Under the pieces are notes generated by a model. That model saw only the letters and a list, made by a program, of their open reading frames with translations. It had not been told where the DNA came from and ran no database searches. A stretch of DNA of 64,000 nucleotides from Enterococcus hirae ATCC 9790 (lineage in GTDB: Bacteria > Bacillota > Bacilli > Lactobacillales > Enterococcaceae): the NCBI RefSeq assembly GCF_000271405.2, contig NC_018081.1, forward strand, positions 2,159,733 to 2,223,732, written 5' to 3'. The position numbers and the translations under genes were made by a program. This document shows positions 9,505 through 18,547 of the stretch, piece after piece. Within the stretch, counting starts at the first letter, position 1; each line of letters begins with the position of its first letter.

Positions 9505-10893
9505 TTGGATAACGCATGGAAAGAGCTTCAACCTAAAAATATCTACCAAGGAAGAAAAAGCTATCCGCTAAGAGAAGAAGGGAAATCCTCATTACTTTAT
9601 CTCTACCAGCCATTAATCGGCAGTGAAGCTTTGAGTTTGTATTTTACCTTACTATCAGAAATTCCTTTACAAAAAGGCGTTGGACCGGAAGGATTACATG
9701 CTGATCTGTTAAGTAGCTTGAATTGTGGTATTCCTCAGCTTTATGAAGCACGAAAAAAACTAGAAGGGATCGGACTTTTAGAAGTTTTTTTCAAAGAAGA
9801 CCCTAGCTTAGGGGGATGTTTTATTTATGAGTTACTTGAGCCAATTGAACCGTTAGCATTTTTTAAAGATACATTATTGTCTTTTCTGCTATTAGAAAAA
9901 GTCGGTCAACGGCGTTTCGATCAGTTGATCCAACTATTTCAGCCGGAACATTTTTCGACGAATGATTATCAAAAGATCACGAAGAAATTTTTAGAAGTAT
10001 ATCGCTTTAATGAAAAAACATATGCTGCAGATCAAGAGAAACTCGAGGGAAACCAACAGTCATTTACAACCAAATCAACTGATCTGGGGAAGTCCATGGA
10101 ACAATCCACTCTTGATTGGCGCTTTTTGACAGATTGGTTGGCAAAAAAACATATCATGAATCTAGATGAATCATTGAAGGAACAGTTAACAATGTATCAT
10201 TTACTTTATGGCGTGGATGAGTTGACATTAGGTGAATGGGTCGTACAAGCGTATGATTTTTCTGAGCAGACAGTATCTGTCAAAGAGCTTCAACGCATCG
10301 TATTGGTGAACCAACAGACGAAGCGAACAAATACATTGGCTAATCAAAATGAAGAAGCAACCTCTGCCAATCAGAATGAGACACCTAAGGAAGCAACTGC
10401 TCTGACAAATGCGACACTACAGTTAGTGAACGAAGCCAAAAGCATTCCGCCAATGAAATATTTAGAGGCACTGAAACAAGCAAAAGGCGGCTATGTGTCA
10501 AAACAAGAAACTTGGCTTTTACAGGATTTAGTTTCACAATCGGGATTGTCGAATAGTTTGATCAATATCCTGATCAATTATGTCTTAGTAATCAAAGATC
10601 GTCCTAGCTTAACCGCAAGCTTTGTCAACACGATCGCTAACGAATGGGCACAAAAAAAGATCATGACCCCAGAAGAAGCCATTGAACATATTCGGAAAAC
10701 CAATAGCAAAGTCAAACAAAATACTAAAAATACGAACCAGAATTATTCAACTAATCGTCGAAACGTTCGTCGTGAGAAATTACCGGATTGGGTCAACCAG
10801 CCTAAAGAAGAGAAAAAAATCAGTAGTGAGAAAAAAGCGGAGATCGAACGACGATTCAAAGAATATTTTGCCAAGAAGGAGGGAGATAGCTAA
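9505..10893 (+). CDS. dnaB: Replication initiation and membrane attachment protein DnaB
   Basis: Firmicute DnaB (not the helicase) works with DnaD and DnaI to load the replicative helicase at oriC and restart forks. The 462-residue protein has the DnaB/DnaD winged-helix N-terminus (LYLYQPLIGSEALSLYF near residue 35) and a C-terminal DnaD-like domain (L-I-N-Y-V-L and A-N-E-W-A). TTG 9505 is the best start because AAAGGAGG lies 7 bases upstream. An open frame extends back to 9412 inside nrdR without a binding site. The stop overlaps the dnaI ATG. Confidence 0.93.
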   Translation: MDNAWKELQPKNIYQGRKSYPLREEGKSSLLYLYQPLIGSEALSLYFTLLSEIPLQKGVGPEGLHADLLSSLNCGIPQLYEARKKLEGIGLLEVFFKEDPSLGGCFIYELLEPIEPLAFFKDTLLSFLLLEKVGQRRFDQLIQLFQPEHFSTNDYQKITKKFLEVYRFNEKTYAADQEKLEGNQQSFTTKSTDLGKSMEQSTLDWRFLTDWLAKKHIMNLDESLKEQLTMYHLLYGVDELTLGEWVVQAYDFSEQTVSVKELQRIVLVNQQTKRTNTLANQNEEATSANQNETPKEATALTNATLQLVNEAKSIPPMKYLEALKQAKGGYVSKQETWLLQDLVSQSGLSNSLINILINYVLVIKDRPSLTASFVNTIANEWAQKKIMTPEEAIEHIRKTNSKVKQNTKNTNQNYSTNRRNVRREKLPDWVNQPKEEKKISSEKKAEIERRFKEYFAKKEGDS

Positions 10894-11819
10894 TGGAAGA
10901 TGTAGGAAAAGAATTAAAGCGGATCATCAGCCAGCGAAATTATCAACAAAAATTTGCTGAAATGATCGAAGAAGTCCTCAACGATCCAGATGTGCAAGCC
11001 TTTTTGGCGGATCACAAAGATGAATTAACACAAGCAGATATCGAAAAAAGTTATGCAAAACTATATGAATTTGTCCAAGAAAAACGAAAATACCAAAAAA
11101 ATGACCCTACGATGATCGCTCCTGGCTATGAGCCCAAGCTAACCTTGAATTTTCATTATGTCGATGTGACTTATGTTCCAACAGAAGCCTTATTGGCGAA
11201 GAAAAGACAAGAAGAAATCAGGAACCGGATCAAAGCTGTCGATATGCCAAAAGATATCCAAGATGCTTCTTTCAATAATTTTGAGCGTACCGATGGACGG
11301 AGCTATGCGAGCTTTGAAGCATTAGACTTTGTGGAAAATTATAGTGCAAGTCCCAAAGACTATCACAAAGGACTCTATTTAGTTGGCAGCTTTGGAATAG
11401 GAAAGACCTATCTTTTAGGAGCGACTGCCAGAGAACTAGCCATTAAAGGCTTTACAACTACACTTGTCCATTTTCCAACTTTTGCTGTTGAAATGAAACA
11501 AGCGATTGGAAAAGATCAAGTCGCAGAAAAACTAGATGCAGTCAAACGTTCACCGATCTTAATGATGGATGACATTGGCGCTGATGCCATGAGTAGTTGG
11601 ATCAGAGATGAAGTCTTTGGTGTGATTTTGCAATATCGAATGCAAGAGCAACTGCCAACCTTTTTCTCTTCCAATTTTACAATGAATGAATTGGAGCAAC
11701 ATCTTGCTGTGACACAGCGTGGAGATGAAGAACCATTGAAAGCCAAACGAATCATGGAACGGATTCGTTATTTGACAAAAGAAATTGAAATGACTGGACG
11801 CAATCGGAGAAATGGCTAG
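10893..11819 (+). CDS. dnaI: Primosomal helicase loader DnaI
   Basis: DnaI is the AAA+ ATPase that loads the replicative helicase. The 308-residue protein has an N-terminal helicase-interaction domain (about 1-130), then Walker A GSFGIGKT, Walker B ILMMDDIGA and a late arginine-rich segment R-I-R-Y-L. Its ATG at 10893 overlaps the dnaB stop codon (TAATG), which indicates translational coupling. No terminator is obvious immediately downstream. Confidence 0.95.
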   Translation: MEDVGKELKRIISQRNYQQKFAEMIEEVLNDPDVQAFLADHKDELTQADIEKSYAKLYEFVQEKRKYQKNDPTMIAPGYEPKLTLNFHYVDVTYVPTEALLAKKRQEEIRNRIKAVDMPKDIQDASFNNFERTDGRSYASFEALDFVENYSASPKDYHKGLYLVGSFGIGKTYLLGATARELAIKGFTTTLVHFPTFAVEMKQAIGKDQVAEKLDAVKRSPILMMDDIGADAMSSWIRDEVFGVILQYRMQEQLPTFFSSNFTMNELEQHLAVTQRGDEEPLKAKRIMERIRYLTKEIEMTGRNRRNG

Positions 11820-12324
11820 CGAAAAGAGAAAGCATAGAAGTCATAATTGTAGCCTTAGTAGGCTTAGAAGATGTGATCGAGAAAGCTTTTTGCTGAATTA
11901 GTTATTGCCATATTTCCTGCCTATTGCTTTGATGGGTAGGAAAATAAGCAATGCAAACAATTAATTGAGAGAAGTCTGCAAATAATTCTCTTTTCAATGA
12001 CTCTCGATGTTCACTTAGTTATTCAAGAAACTCATAATTTGAGATGAAAGTGTATCTGAATTCATACTTAACGCCACTTTTATTGATCGTAACAAGCTAC
12101 AAAAGTGGTGTCATACTGGATAGAGTGATGATTACAGAAGCTTACGCCTGATCAATAGTCATCATGGTAACGAAAAAAGACAACCATAAATTTCTGATGA
12201 ACAAGTATCAAAAACAAAATTGAACGACTAAAAACAGAATGTATTGATTATCGTCAACTAAATAAAAAGTCAAAGAACGATCATCAATTGAAGTAATGTA
12301 AATAATTAGCCGGAGGATAAAGAT
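11820..12324. other. 505-bp non-coding region with one inverted repeat
   Basis: No credible gene is visible on either strand. An 11-bp inverted repeat with one G-T pair (arms 12071-12081 and 12101-12111, 19-base loop) lacks a T-run, so it is not an ordinary terminator. The last 20 bases carry the ribosome binding site of the lipoprotein gene (CGGAGGA). Confidence 0.5.
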
Positions 12325-12759
12325 ATGAAAGTGATTTTTTCTTGTTTGTTGGCGACAGGGTTACTTTTTTCGCTAACAGGTTGTGGTAATGGAGATAAAA
12401 ATGAGGCATCGATCGATTCGATTAGTGCGGAAACAACGACTAAAGCGAAGGATTCTTCTAACGAAGGACAAAGTATTTTTAAGGGTGAAATTGAAAGTAT
12501 TGATGATTCAGTCGATGATACCATTCAAATCAAAGTGGTCAATGTAGATGAAATCGAAGACCCCGAGAATATTGGAACCTCTTTTGATAATGATGGTGTA
12601 ACACTAAATGTTTCGAATGATCAATTAGTCGGAGGTAAGGAATCTTTTCAAAAAGGTGACGAGATCAAGTTTACTTTAAAAGAAAAACCAATTATGACAA
12701 TGTCAATCCCTCCGCAAATTCCTGGTAATTCGATCGTTGAGGTAAGAGTTATTGAATAG
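12325..12759 (+). CDS. Small secreted lipoprotein of unknown function
   Basis: This 144-residue protein has a lipoprotein signal peptide ending in lipobox L-T-G-C, so Cys20 would be lipidated and the protein tethered outside the membrane. A Ser/Thr/Lys/Glu linker follows. The C-terminal half (I-K-V-V-N-V-D-E-I-E, then G-D-E-I-K-F-T-L-K-E) looks like a small beta-rich domain of the DUF-type lipoproteins common in enterococci. I recognise no catalytic motif. ATG 12325 follows CCGGAGGA. The gene is monocistronic with its own terminator. Confidence 0.8.
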   Translation: MKVIFSCLLATGLLFSLTGCGNGDKNEASIDSISAETTTKAKDSSNEGQSIFKGEIESIDDSVDDTIQIKVVNVDEIEDPENIGTSFDNDGVTLNVSNDQLVGGKESFQKGDEIKFTLKEKPIMTMSIPPQIPGNSIVEVRVIE

Positions 12760-12796
12760 TCAGTGTTAAACGTTTCGTAAAAGCAAATAGCTCATC

Positions 12797-12836
12797 AGGA
12801 GATTTGAAATTTTTCTTTTTCAAATCTCCTTCATTT
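12797..12836 (+). terminator. Rho-independent terminator
   Basis: A 13-bp perfect stem (12797-12809 with 12818-12830) is followed by a T-rich tail. Confidence 0.85.
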
Positions 12837-12875
12837 ATAGGGAAAATGTTATAATGAGGGGGAAGGAGTGAAGGT

Positions 12876-13574
12876 ATGAACCACTTAGATTTATCGAAAC
12901 GCTTAGCATTAGTGGGAGAACATGTCCCAACAGGAGCGTTTTTAGCAGATATTGGCTCTGACCACGCTTACTTGCCAGTTGCATTAATGTTAAAGGATAA
13001 AATTGAATTTGCTGTAGCTGGCGAAGTGGTGAAAGGCCCTTATGAGTCAGCAAAAAAGCAAGTACAGAAAAATGGTTTAGAAAAGCGGATCGTTGTTCGT
13101 TTAGCTAACGGATTAGATGCGATTGAGCCAACAGATCAGATCAATGCGATCACGATTGCTGGTATGGGTGGGGCTTTGATTCGAGATATTTTAGAAGCAG
13201 GCGCCAAACAGCATCGTTTAACAGGGAAGGAGCGTTTGATTCTCCAACCAAATATTGGCGAGCAAGCAGTGAGAAAATGGTTGCAAGATAATCACTATCA
13301 AATCATTGCAGAAGAGATTTTAGAGGAAAACAAAAAAATCTATGAAATCATTGTAGCTGAAAAAACACCGACGAAGCATATCTATAATGAGGAAGAGATT
13401 CTGTTTGGTCCATTTTTATTGCAAGGAAAAACAGTGGTCTTCCAAAAGAAATGGCAAAGAGAATTAAAACAAAGACAAGCGATTTTAAAACAATTGGCAC
13501 AAGCACAGAACCAAGAAGAACGTGTTGAAGCGATAAAAAAAGAAATCCAGATGATCGAGGAGGTTTTAGCTTAA
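12876..13574 (+). CDS. trmK: tRNA (adenine(22)-N(1))-methyltransferase
   Basis: TrmK methylates N1 of adenine 22 in bacterial tRNAs using S-adenosylmethionine. The 232-residue protein shows the SAM-binding motif ADIGSDHAYLP (about 24-34), then A-G-E-V-V-K-G-P and ITIAGMGG. The C-terminal third is a charged coiled-coil, as in Bacillus YqfN. GGAAGGAG precedes ATG 12876. The stop overlaps the ATG of the Nif3-like gene, the usual arrangement in this phylum. Confidence 0.93.
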   Translation: MNHLDLSKRLALVGEHVPTGAFLADIGSDHAYLPVALMLKDKIEFAVAGEVVKGPYESAKKQVQKNGLEKRIVVRLANGLDAIEPTDQINAITIAGMGGALIRDILEAGAKQHRLTGKERLILQPNIGEQAVRKWLQDNHYQIIAEEILEENKKIYEIIVAEKTPTKHIYNEEEILFGPFLLQGKTVVFQKKWQRELKQRQAILKQLAQAQNQEERVEAIKKEIQMIEEVLA

Positions 13575-14695
13575 TGGCGATCAACGGTAATGAATTTATT
13601 CGCAAATTTGAAGAATATTGTCCTCAATGGTTGGCTGAAGAAGGAGATCCTGTGGGGCTACACCTCGGAACATTAAATAAACCGATTCAACGCATAATGA
13701 TGACGTTAGATGTTCGTCCAGAAGTTGTGCAAGAAGCCATCGAAAAAAAGATTGATTTGTTAATTGCTAAACATCCTCCCATATTTCGACCAATTAAACG
13801 ATTAACAACGGATCATCCACAAGAAAAAATGTATGCTGATTTATTAAAACATGATATTTCTGTCTATGCAGCACATACCAATATGGATATTATCGAGGAT
13901 GGATTGAATGATTGGTTTTGTGAAGCATTAGGAATCAATGTCGAAAATTATTTGTTAAAGACACATACAAGGCATTACAAAAAACTAGCTGTTTATGTAC
14001 CGATCGAAGACGCTGACAAATTACGTAAGGCTTTAGCTGAGGCTGGTGCGGGTGAACAAGGTCATTACGATCATACAAGTTTTACCAGTATTGGCGAAGG
14101 TCGTTTTCGACCGAATGAACAGGCACATCCCGCAATTGGTAAAAACGGTCAACTAGAAAAGGTAGAAGAAGCTAAAGTGGAAGTGATTTTTCCTGAAGAC
14201 CGTGAGGAAAAAGTGTTATCAGCTATGTATCGTGTCCATCCTTATGAAGAAGTAGCATTTGATTTGTTTTCAATTGACGAACCGACTCAAACCTGGGGGA
14301 TCGGTCGAATCGGAGAATTACCAGAAGCGCTTGATTTAGATACCTTTGTATCTAAAGTAAAAGAAGTCTTCCAATTAGAAGGGCTACGAGTTGTTCGTCC
14401 AACTCATACAAATAGCACTGTTAAAAGAATCGCCATTTGTGGTGGTAGCGGCGAAAAGTTCTATCCTTACGCATTAGCTCAAAAAGCGGATGTTTATATT
14501 ACTGGAGATATCTATTACCACACAGCTCAAGATATGCAAAGTGCAGGCTTGATTGCGATTGATCCAGGTCATTATATTGAATCTTTATGTAAAGAAAAGT
14601 TTGTCGAAAAATTTGAGAAATGGAAACAAGAAGAAAATTGGACCGTTGATTTCTTTGTTTCAGAAACGGATACGAACCCATTTCAATTTAACTAA
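13574..14695 (+). CDS. Nif3-like dinuclear metal-centre protein (YqfO type)
   Basis: This 373-residue member of the Nif3/DUF34 family forms hexameric toroids with a dinuclear metal site. Metal ligands are expected in K-H-P-P-I-F, A-A-H-T-N-M-D and the C-terminal [10 protein letters not shown] segment. A PII-like insert (about 130-235, from L-A-V-Y-V-P to V-H-P-Y-E-E-V) makes it the long YqfO form. Biochemical function is unsettled; GTP cyclohydrolase-related roles have been suggested. It is coupled to trmK by an overlapping start and precedes pepT. Confidence 0.92.
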   Translation: MAINGNEFIRKFEEYCPQWLAEEGDPVGLHLGTLNKPIQRIMMTLDVRPEVVQEAIEKKIDLLIAKHPPIFRPIKRLTTDHPQEKMYADLLKHDISVYAAHTNMDIIEDGLNDWFCEALGINVENYLLKTHTRHYKKLAVYVPIEDADKLRKALAEAGAGEQGHYDHTSFTSIGEGRFRPNEQAHPAIGKNGQLEKVEEAKVEVIFPEDREEKVLSAMYRVHPYEEVAFDLFSIDEPTQTWGIGRIGELPEALDLDTFVSKVKEVFQLEGLRVVRPTHTNSTVKRIAICGGSGEKFYPYALAQKADVYITGDIYYHTAQDMQSAGLIAIDPGHYIESLCKEKFVEKFEKWKQEENWTVDFFVSETDTNPFQFN

Positions 14696-14709
14696 AGGAG
14701 AGCTGTTGT

Positions 14710-15942
14710 ATGTACGAAAATCTTTTACCACGTTTTTTACGCTATGTTAAGACTGAAACCAGATCTGATGAAAGTAGTCAAACGACTCCTTCGACACAAA
14801 CACAAGTCGCTTTTGCGCAAGTCTTAAAAAAGGAATTAGAAGATTTAGGACTAACCAATGTATTTTACAATGAAGAAAATGGATTTGTTATAGGAACATT
14901 GCCAAGTAACATTGAAAAGAAAGTTCGCTCGATCGGTTTCATTGCCCACATGGATACCGCAGATTTCAATGCAGTAAATGTTAATCCACAAATCATTGAG
15001 AACTACGATGGGGAATCAACGATTGTTCTAGATAGTGAAGAACATTATACATTAAATACCAAAGACTTCCCTAATTTGAAAAACTACGAAGGACACACAT
15101 TGATCACAACTGATGGCAGTACGTTGTTAGGTGCGGACGATAAAGCTGGGATCGCTGAAATTATGACCGCAATGGAAATTCTGCTGAAAAACCCAACTAT
15201 CCCTCATGGTGAGATCAAAGTAGCTTTTGGACCAGATGAAGAGATTGGGGTAGGAGCAGATAAATTTGATGTCCAGCAGTTTGATGTTGATTTTGCCTAT
15301 ACCGTTGATGGTGGACCTTTAGGCGAATTACAATATGAAACATTCAGCGCAGCTCAGGCTAATATTTCAATTCAAGGAAAAAATGTCCATCCTGGTACAG
15401 CCAAAGATACGATGATCAATGCATTACAATTAGCGATAGACTTCCATAATCAACTACCAGCAGATGAAGTCCCAGAAAAAACGACAGGTTATGAAGGGTT
15501 CTTCCATTTGATGGGATTAAATGGAAATGTCGAAGAAGCAACTATGAGTTATATTATCCGTGACCACGATCGAGAAAAATTTGAAGCACGGAAAGCGAAA
15601 ATTAGTGAAATCCAAGAAAAACTAAATAGTCGCTTCGATCAGACACGTGTGAAAGTTGATATGTATGATCAGTACTATAATATGCGAGAAATTATTGAAA
15701 AAGATATGAGCATTGTTGAATTAGCAAAACAAGCGATGATCGATTTAGAAATCGAGCCTGTGATTGAACCAGTACGAGGTGGAACAGATGGATCGAAAAT
15801 TTCTTATCTAGGCATTCCAACGCCTAATTTGTTCGCAGGTGGCGAAAATATGCACGGCCGATTTGAGTTTGTTTCTCTTCAAGTGATGGAAAAAGCAACA
15901 GATGTGATTGTAAAAATTGCAGAATTGAATACAAACGTATAA
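14710..15942 (+). CDS. pepT: Peptidase T (tripeptide aminopeptidase)
   Basis: PepT releases the N-terminal residue of tripeptides in the cytoplasm. The 410-residue protein is full length and has the M20 dizinc motifs: H-M-D-T-A-D (about 80), G-A-D-D-K-A-G, the catalytic D-E-E-I-G and R-G-G-T-D-G-S near the C-terminus. ATG 14710 follows AAAGGAG. It lies 15 bases after the Nif3-like gene. A complex hairpin with a T-run follows at about 16003-16050. Confidence 0.96.
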   Translation: MYENLLPRFLRYVKTETRSDESSQTTPSTQTQVAFAQVLKKELEDLGLTNVFYNEENGFVIGTLPSNIEKKVRSIGFIAHMDTADFNAVNVNPQIIENYDGESTIVLDSEEHYTLNTKDFPNLKNYEGHTLITTDGSTLLGADDKAGIAEIMTAMEILLKNPTIPHGEIKVAFGPDEEIGVGADKFDVQQFDVDFAYTVDGGPLGELQYETFSAAQANISIQGKNVHPGTAKDTMINALQLAIDFHNQLPADEVPEKTTGYEGFFHLMGLNGNVEEATMSYIIRDHDREKFEARKAKISEIQEKLNSRFDQTRVKVDMYDQYYNMREIIEKDMSIVELAKQAMIDLEIEPVIEPVRGGTDGSKISYLGIPTPNLFAGGENMHGRFEFVSLQVMEKATDVIVKIAELNTNV

Positions 15943-15962
15943 AATCAAATAGGAACGTGGAT

Positions 15963-16050
15963 GGATCAAGTAAGTGAACGAAGTGGATCTATCCTTTTAG
16001 CTGGGGGTGGGCGTATTCCAACAATGGAACGTCTGACCCCTTGGTTTTTG
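15963..16050 (+). promoter_or_regulatory. Two-hairpin structured RNA between pepT and the lipid kinase
   Basis: A perfect 9-bp stem (with one G-U) pairs 15963-15971 with about 15985-15993. A second, GC-rich hairpin pairs GGGGT near 16004 with ACCCC near 16042, with inner pairing that includes TTCC/GGAA, and is followed by TTGGTTTTT. The second hairpin can act as the pepT terminator. Two ordered stems directly before a gene also suit an attenuator. An open frame from 15961 crosses it and is not counted as coding. Confidence 0.55.
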
Positions 16051-16074
16051 TGTAAAAATGGGAGGAAGAAAGAA

Positions 16075-16980
16075 ATGGAAAAATTGCTAGTTTTTTATAA
16101 TCAAAGCTCAGGACAAGATGAAGGTGAAAAATTAGCAAGCTGGTTTAAAGAATATGCCTTAAAGAAACGACCAGAACTAATCATCAATCTAACGGAAACA
16201 GGTCCTTCGATCAAGCATGAGACATTAGTCAAAAAAGCTGAAGAAACGCACGCAGATACCTTAATCGTAATCGGAGGCGATGGTACGATCCATCATATTG
16301 TACAGGCTTTTCAAGATAAACTTGAGCATTATCAAGTAGGACTACTACCAGGAGGAACAGTCAATAATTTAGCCCGTGTTCTCGGTATTCCATTAGAAAA
16401 GGAAAAAGCTGCAGACATTATCTTAGAGGGACAAATCCGTCAAATCGATTATGGAAAAGTCAATGATGAAGTCATTATCTCAACTTTAACGATCGGTATA
16501 TTGGCAGATACAGCTGTTTGGATCAGTCAAAAAGAAAAGCAAAAATATGGTTCTTGGATTTTTATCAAACGGTTCATCAAGTTATTATTAAAAAAGAGAA
16601 AGTATCATTTAGATATCAAAACAGAAAAAGAACATTGGCGAGGAAAAACACAATTATTGACAGTCACAATGTCTAACTCAGTAGGTGGTTATACGAATTT
16701 TGATGATTCAGCTTCACCCGATGATGGTATGTTTCATGTCACAATCATCCCATCTTTAGATATTTTTCGATTTGTTTTTTATTTGCCTCGTTTAATCAAA
16801 GGAAAAATTTACTCTGTCCCAGGTATCAATTATTTGACTGCTAGTCAAATCAATATCCAAGCACGGGAGAAATCAGTTGGTACTCGTACAGATGGTGATA
16901 CGACAGATAATCTGCCTATCGAATTAGTCGTAGTCAAAAAAGGGTTGTCGGTCTTTGCTCCCAAAGAAGAGCAAAAATGA
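16075..16980 (+). CDS. Diacylglycerol kinase catalytic-domain protein (YegS/DgkB family)
   Basis: This 301-residue lipid kinase belongs to the DAGK_cat family. It has N-Q-S-S-G near the N-terminus, the ATP-binding GGDGT motif at about residue 65, LLPGGTVNN, and D-D-S-A-S-P-D-D-G-M-F in the C-terminal beta domain. Family members phosphorylate diacylglycerol to recycle lipids from lipoteichoic acid synthesis. I choose ATG 16075 because GGGAGGAAG precedes it; translation from 15961 would read through the hairpin leader. Two membrane-protein genes follow. Confidence 0.88.
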   Translation: MEKLLVFYNQSSGQDEGEKLASWFKEYALKKRPELIINLTETGPSIKHETLVKKAEETHADTLIVIGGDGTIHHIVQAFQDKLEHYQVGLLPGGTVNNLARVLGIPLEKEKAADIILEGQIRQIDYGKVNDEVIISTLTIGILADTAVWISQKEKQKYGSWIFIKRFIKLLLKKRKYHLDIKTEKEHWRGKTQLLTVTMSNSVGGYTNFDDSASPDDGMFHVTIIPSLDIFRFVFYLPRLIKGKIYSVPGINYLTASQINIQAREKSVGTRTDGDTTDNLPIELVVVKKGLSVFAPKEEQK

Positions 16981-17006
16981 TGTGCTAGAGGTGGAGGGAA
17001 ACACGT

Positions 17007-17279
17007 ATGGAAGCTTTACTACACAATCCTTTGTGGTTTTATTTAGTGATTGTCAATTTATATTTATTTTGTTTGATGGGTTACGATAAGTATCAAGCAA
17101 AAAAAGGCGGTTGGCGCGTTCCAGAAAATAATTTGATTTTTGTTAGTTTATTAGGCGGTGGAATTGGGGGATTAATTTCTCGTAAAGTATTCCATCATAA
17201 AACGAGAAAAAAGAAATTTACAGTAGGATTTGTACTGGGTGTATTGGTGGATTTACTGTTGATTTATTTTTTTCATTAA
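17007..17279 (+). CDS. DUF1294 family small membrane protein
   Basis: This 90-residue protein has an N-terminal helix, then the DUF1294 signature M-G-Y-D-K-Y-Q-A-K-K and R-V-P-E-N-N-L, the glycine-rich LLGGGIGGLI and a second helix near the C-terminus. The K-x-x-x-H-K-T-R-K-K-K-F segment is also typical. Function is unknown for the family. GGTGGAGGG precedes ATG 17007. Its stop is followed within bases by the next gene's ribosome binding site, so these genes form one unit. Confidence 0.85.
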   Translation: MEALLHNPLWFYLVIVNLYLFCLMGYDKYQAKKGGWRVPENNLIFVSLLGGGIGGLISRKVFHHKTRKKKFTVGFVLGVLVDLLLIYFFH

Positions 17280-17289
17280 GGAGTAATTG

Positions 17290-18324
17290 ATGGCGACAAA
17301 AGGTGCAAAAACGAAAATAGCGTTAAATCTATTCTTATTGATTGGAATTTTTGCCATTATTTATTATTTGATCAACCAATCTTTTGCAGATATTTTCGCT
17401 GAATTGCTGTCTACAAGCTTTATCGTTCTGGTAGCGGCATTCTTGTTAGGAACGATCTATCAGGTGGCAGAAGGGCGTTCAATCAAAGAGATTGCCCAGC
17501 CTTTCGAACCAACATTTTCCACTTGTGATGGTTTTTGGACATCTTGCTATATTGCATTTTATCGAATCGTTTCATTTGGAACAGGCACTTTGATTTCAGA
17601 AATTTATTTTTATAATAAAAAAGGAATGAAATACTCACAAGGTGCAGGTGTCACTGCGTTGCATATGATTATGTATAAATTAGCCGTGATTACCTATGCG
17701 ATCATTGGTTTGATCATCCAGTTCTCTCTATTTTATTCCAAAGGACCAAACATGATCTGGTTCATTATTGCTGGCATTATTTTAACTGGGGTGATCATTG
17801 CCTTTTTATTGATGGTCTCAATGAGTCTGAATCTACAAATTTTCTTTATGAGTATCTCAAACAAACTGTTTCGAAGTGAACGCATCAGAGGTTGGGTAGA
17901 TACATGTAATACACAAATCTATTCGTTGAGAGAAACTGTCCAGACAATTGTCAAAGATCGAACAGCTCTATTACGCATCTATTTTTGGAATATGGTCAAA
18001 CTTATTTTTTGGTATATCATGCCCTATCTCTTTTTGGTTGAAAACCATCCCACGATCGACTTTCTCTTGACCTTTTCATTTATCAGTTTTGCGGTAGTTT
18101 TATCTGGTGTCATCCCTACCCCAGCTGGAATCGGTTCATTTGAATTTGTCTATCTGTTGTTATTCAGACCACTTGTGGGAACCGTAGATGCTTTTTCTTC
18201 TTTATTACTGTATCGGTTTAGCTCATTTATCTTACCTTTTATTTATGGGTTATTCTACGTGATTGCTGATCGTCGAAAGGTAATCAAACAAGAGATCCAA
18301 GATGTTAAAAACAATAAAAAATAA
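17290..18324 (+). CDS. Lysylphosphatidylglycerol synthase-like transmembrane (MprF/YbhN, UPF0104) protein
   Basis: This 344-residue polytopic protein has about eight transmembrane helices and the family motif S-G-V-I-P-T-P-A-G-I-G-S-F-E near residue 265, shared with MprF flippase domains. There is no C-terminal aminoacyl-transfer domain, so it is the membrane-only form. It may flip or transport a lipid, which would fit its position after a lipid kinase. AAGGAG at 17278 favours ATG 17290 over TTG 17287. A terminator follows at 18374. Confidence 0.85.
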   Translation: MATKGAKTKIALNLFLLIGIFAIIYYLINQSFADIFAELLSTSFIVLVAAFLLGTIYQVAEGRSIKEIAQPFEPTFSTCDGFWTSCYIAFYRIVSFGTGTLISEIYFYNKKGMKYSQGAGVTALHMIMYKLAVITYAIIGLIIQFSLFYSKGPNMIWFIIAGIILTGVIIAFLLMVSMSLNLQIFFMSISNKLFRSERIRGWVDTCNTQIYSLRETVQTIVKDRTALLRIYFWNMVKLIFWYIMPYLFLVENHPTIDFLLTFSFISFAVVLSGVIPTPAGIGSFEFVYLLLFRPLVGTVDAFSSLLLYRFSSFILPFIYGLFYVIADRRKVIKQEIQDVKNNKK

Positions 18325-18373
18325 TCAAATTGACCATTACAGCAATTGTATTGAGTCATATTATTAGATCCAA

Positions 18374-18419
18374 AACACAACAGTAAGTCCATCCAAGAGG
18401 CCTCTGTTGTGTTTTTTTT
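18374..18419 (+). terminator. Rho-independent terminator
   Basis: AACACAACAG pairs with CTGTTGTGTT, followed by eight T residues, after the MprF-like gene. Confidence 0.88.
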
Positions 18420-18455
18420 GATCACTTATTTTCGATAAAATAAGCGAGGTTATCT

Positions 18456-18485
18456 TTTGACCAAGACTGACCAAAGAGGTATAAT
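18456..18485 (+). promoter_or_regulatory. clpB promoter with CtsR operator
   Basis: TTGACC (18457-18462) and TATAAT (18480-18485) are 17 bases apart. Read on the minus strand, 18456-18472 is GGTCAGT-CTT-GGTCAAA, matching the CtsR heptad repeat GGTCAAA-N3-GGTCAAA at 12 of 14 positions. The operator overlaps the -35 element and spacer, so CtsR binding would block RNA polymerase until heat inactivates it. Confidence 0.85.
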
Positions 18486-18547
18486 GTTTATTGGAACGAG
18501 ATGTATCATATTGAATATTGAAATTTTATATTCAGGAGGTAAGTAAA

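Noticed and set aside
12071..12111. Terminator of dnaI
   Set aside because: The inverted repeat lies 250 bases downstream, has a 19-base loop and no T-run.
15961..16074. 5' extension of the lipid kinase frame
   Set aside because: It translates the two-hairpin leader, has no binding site, and homologous kinases begin close to the M-E-K-L-L-V-F-Y sequence.
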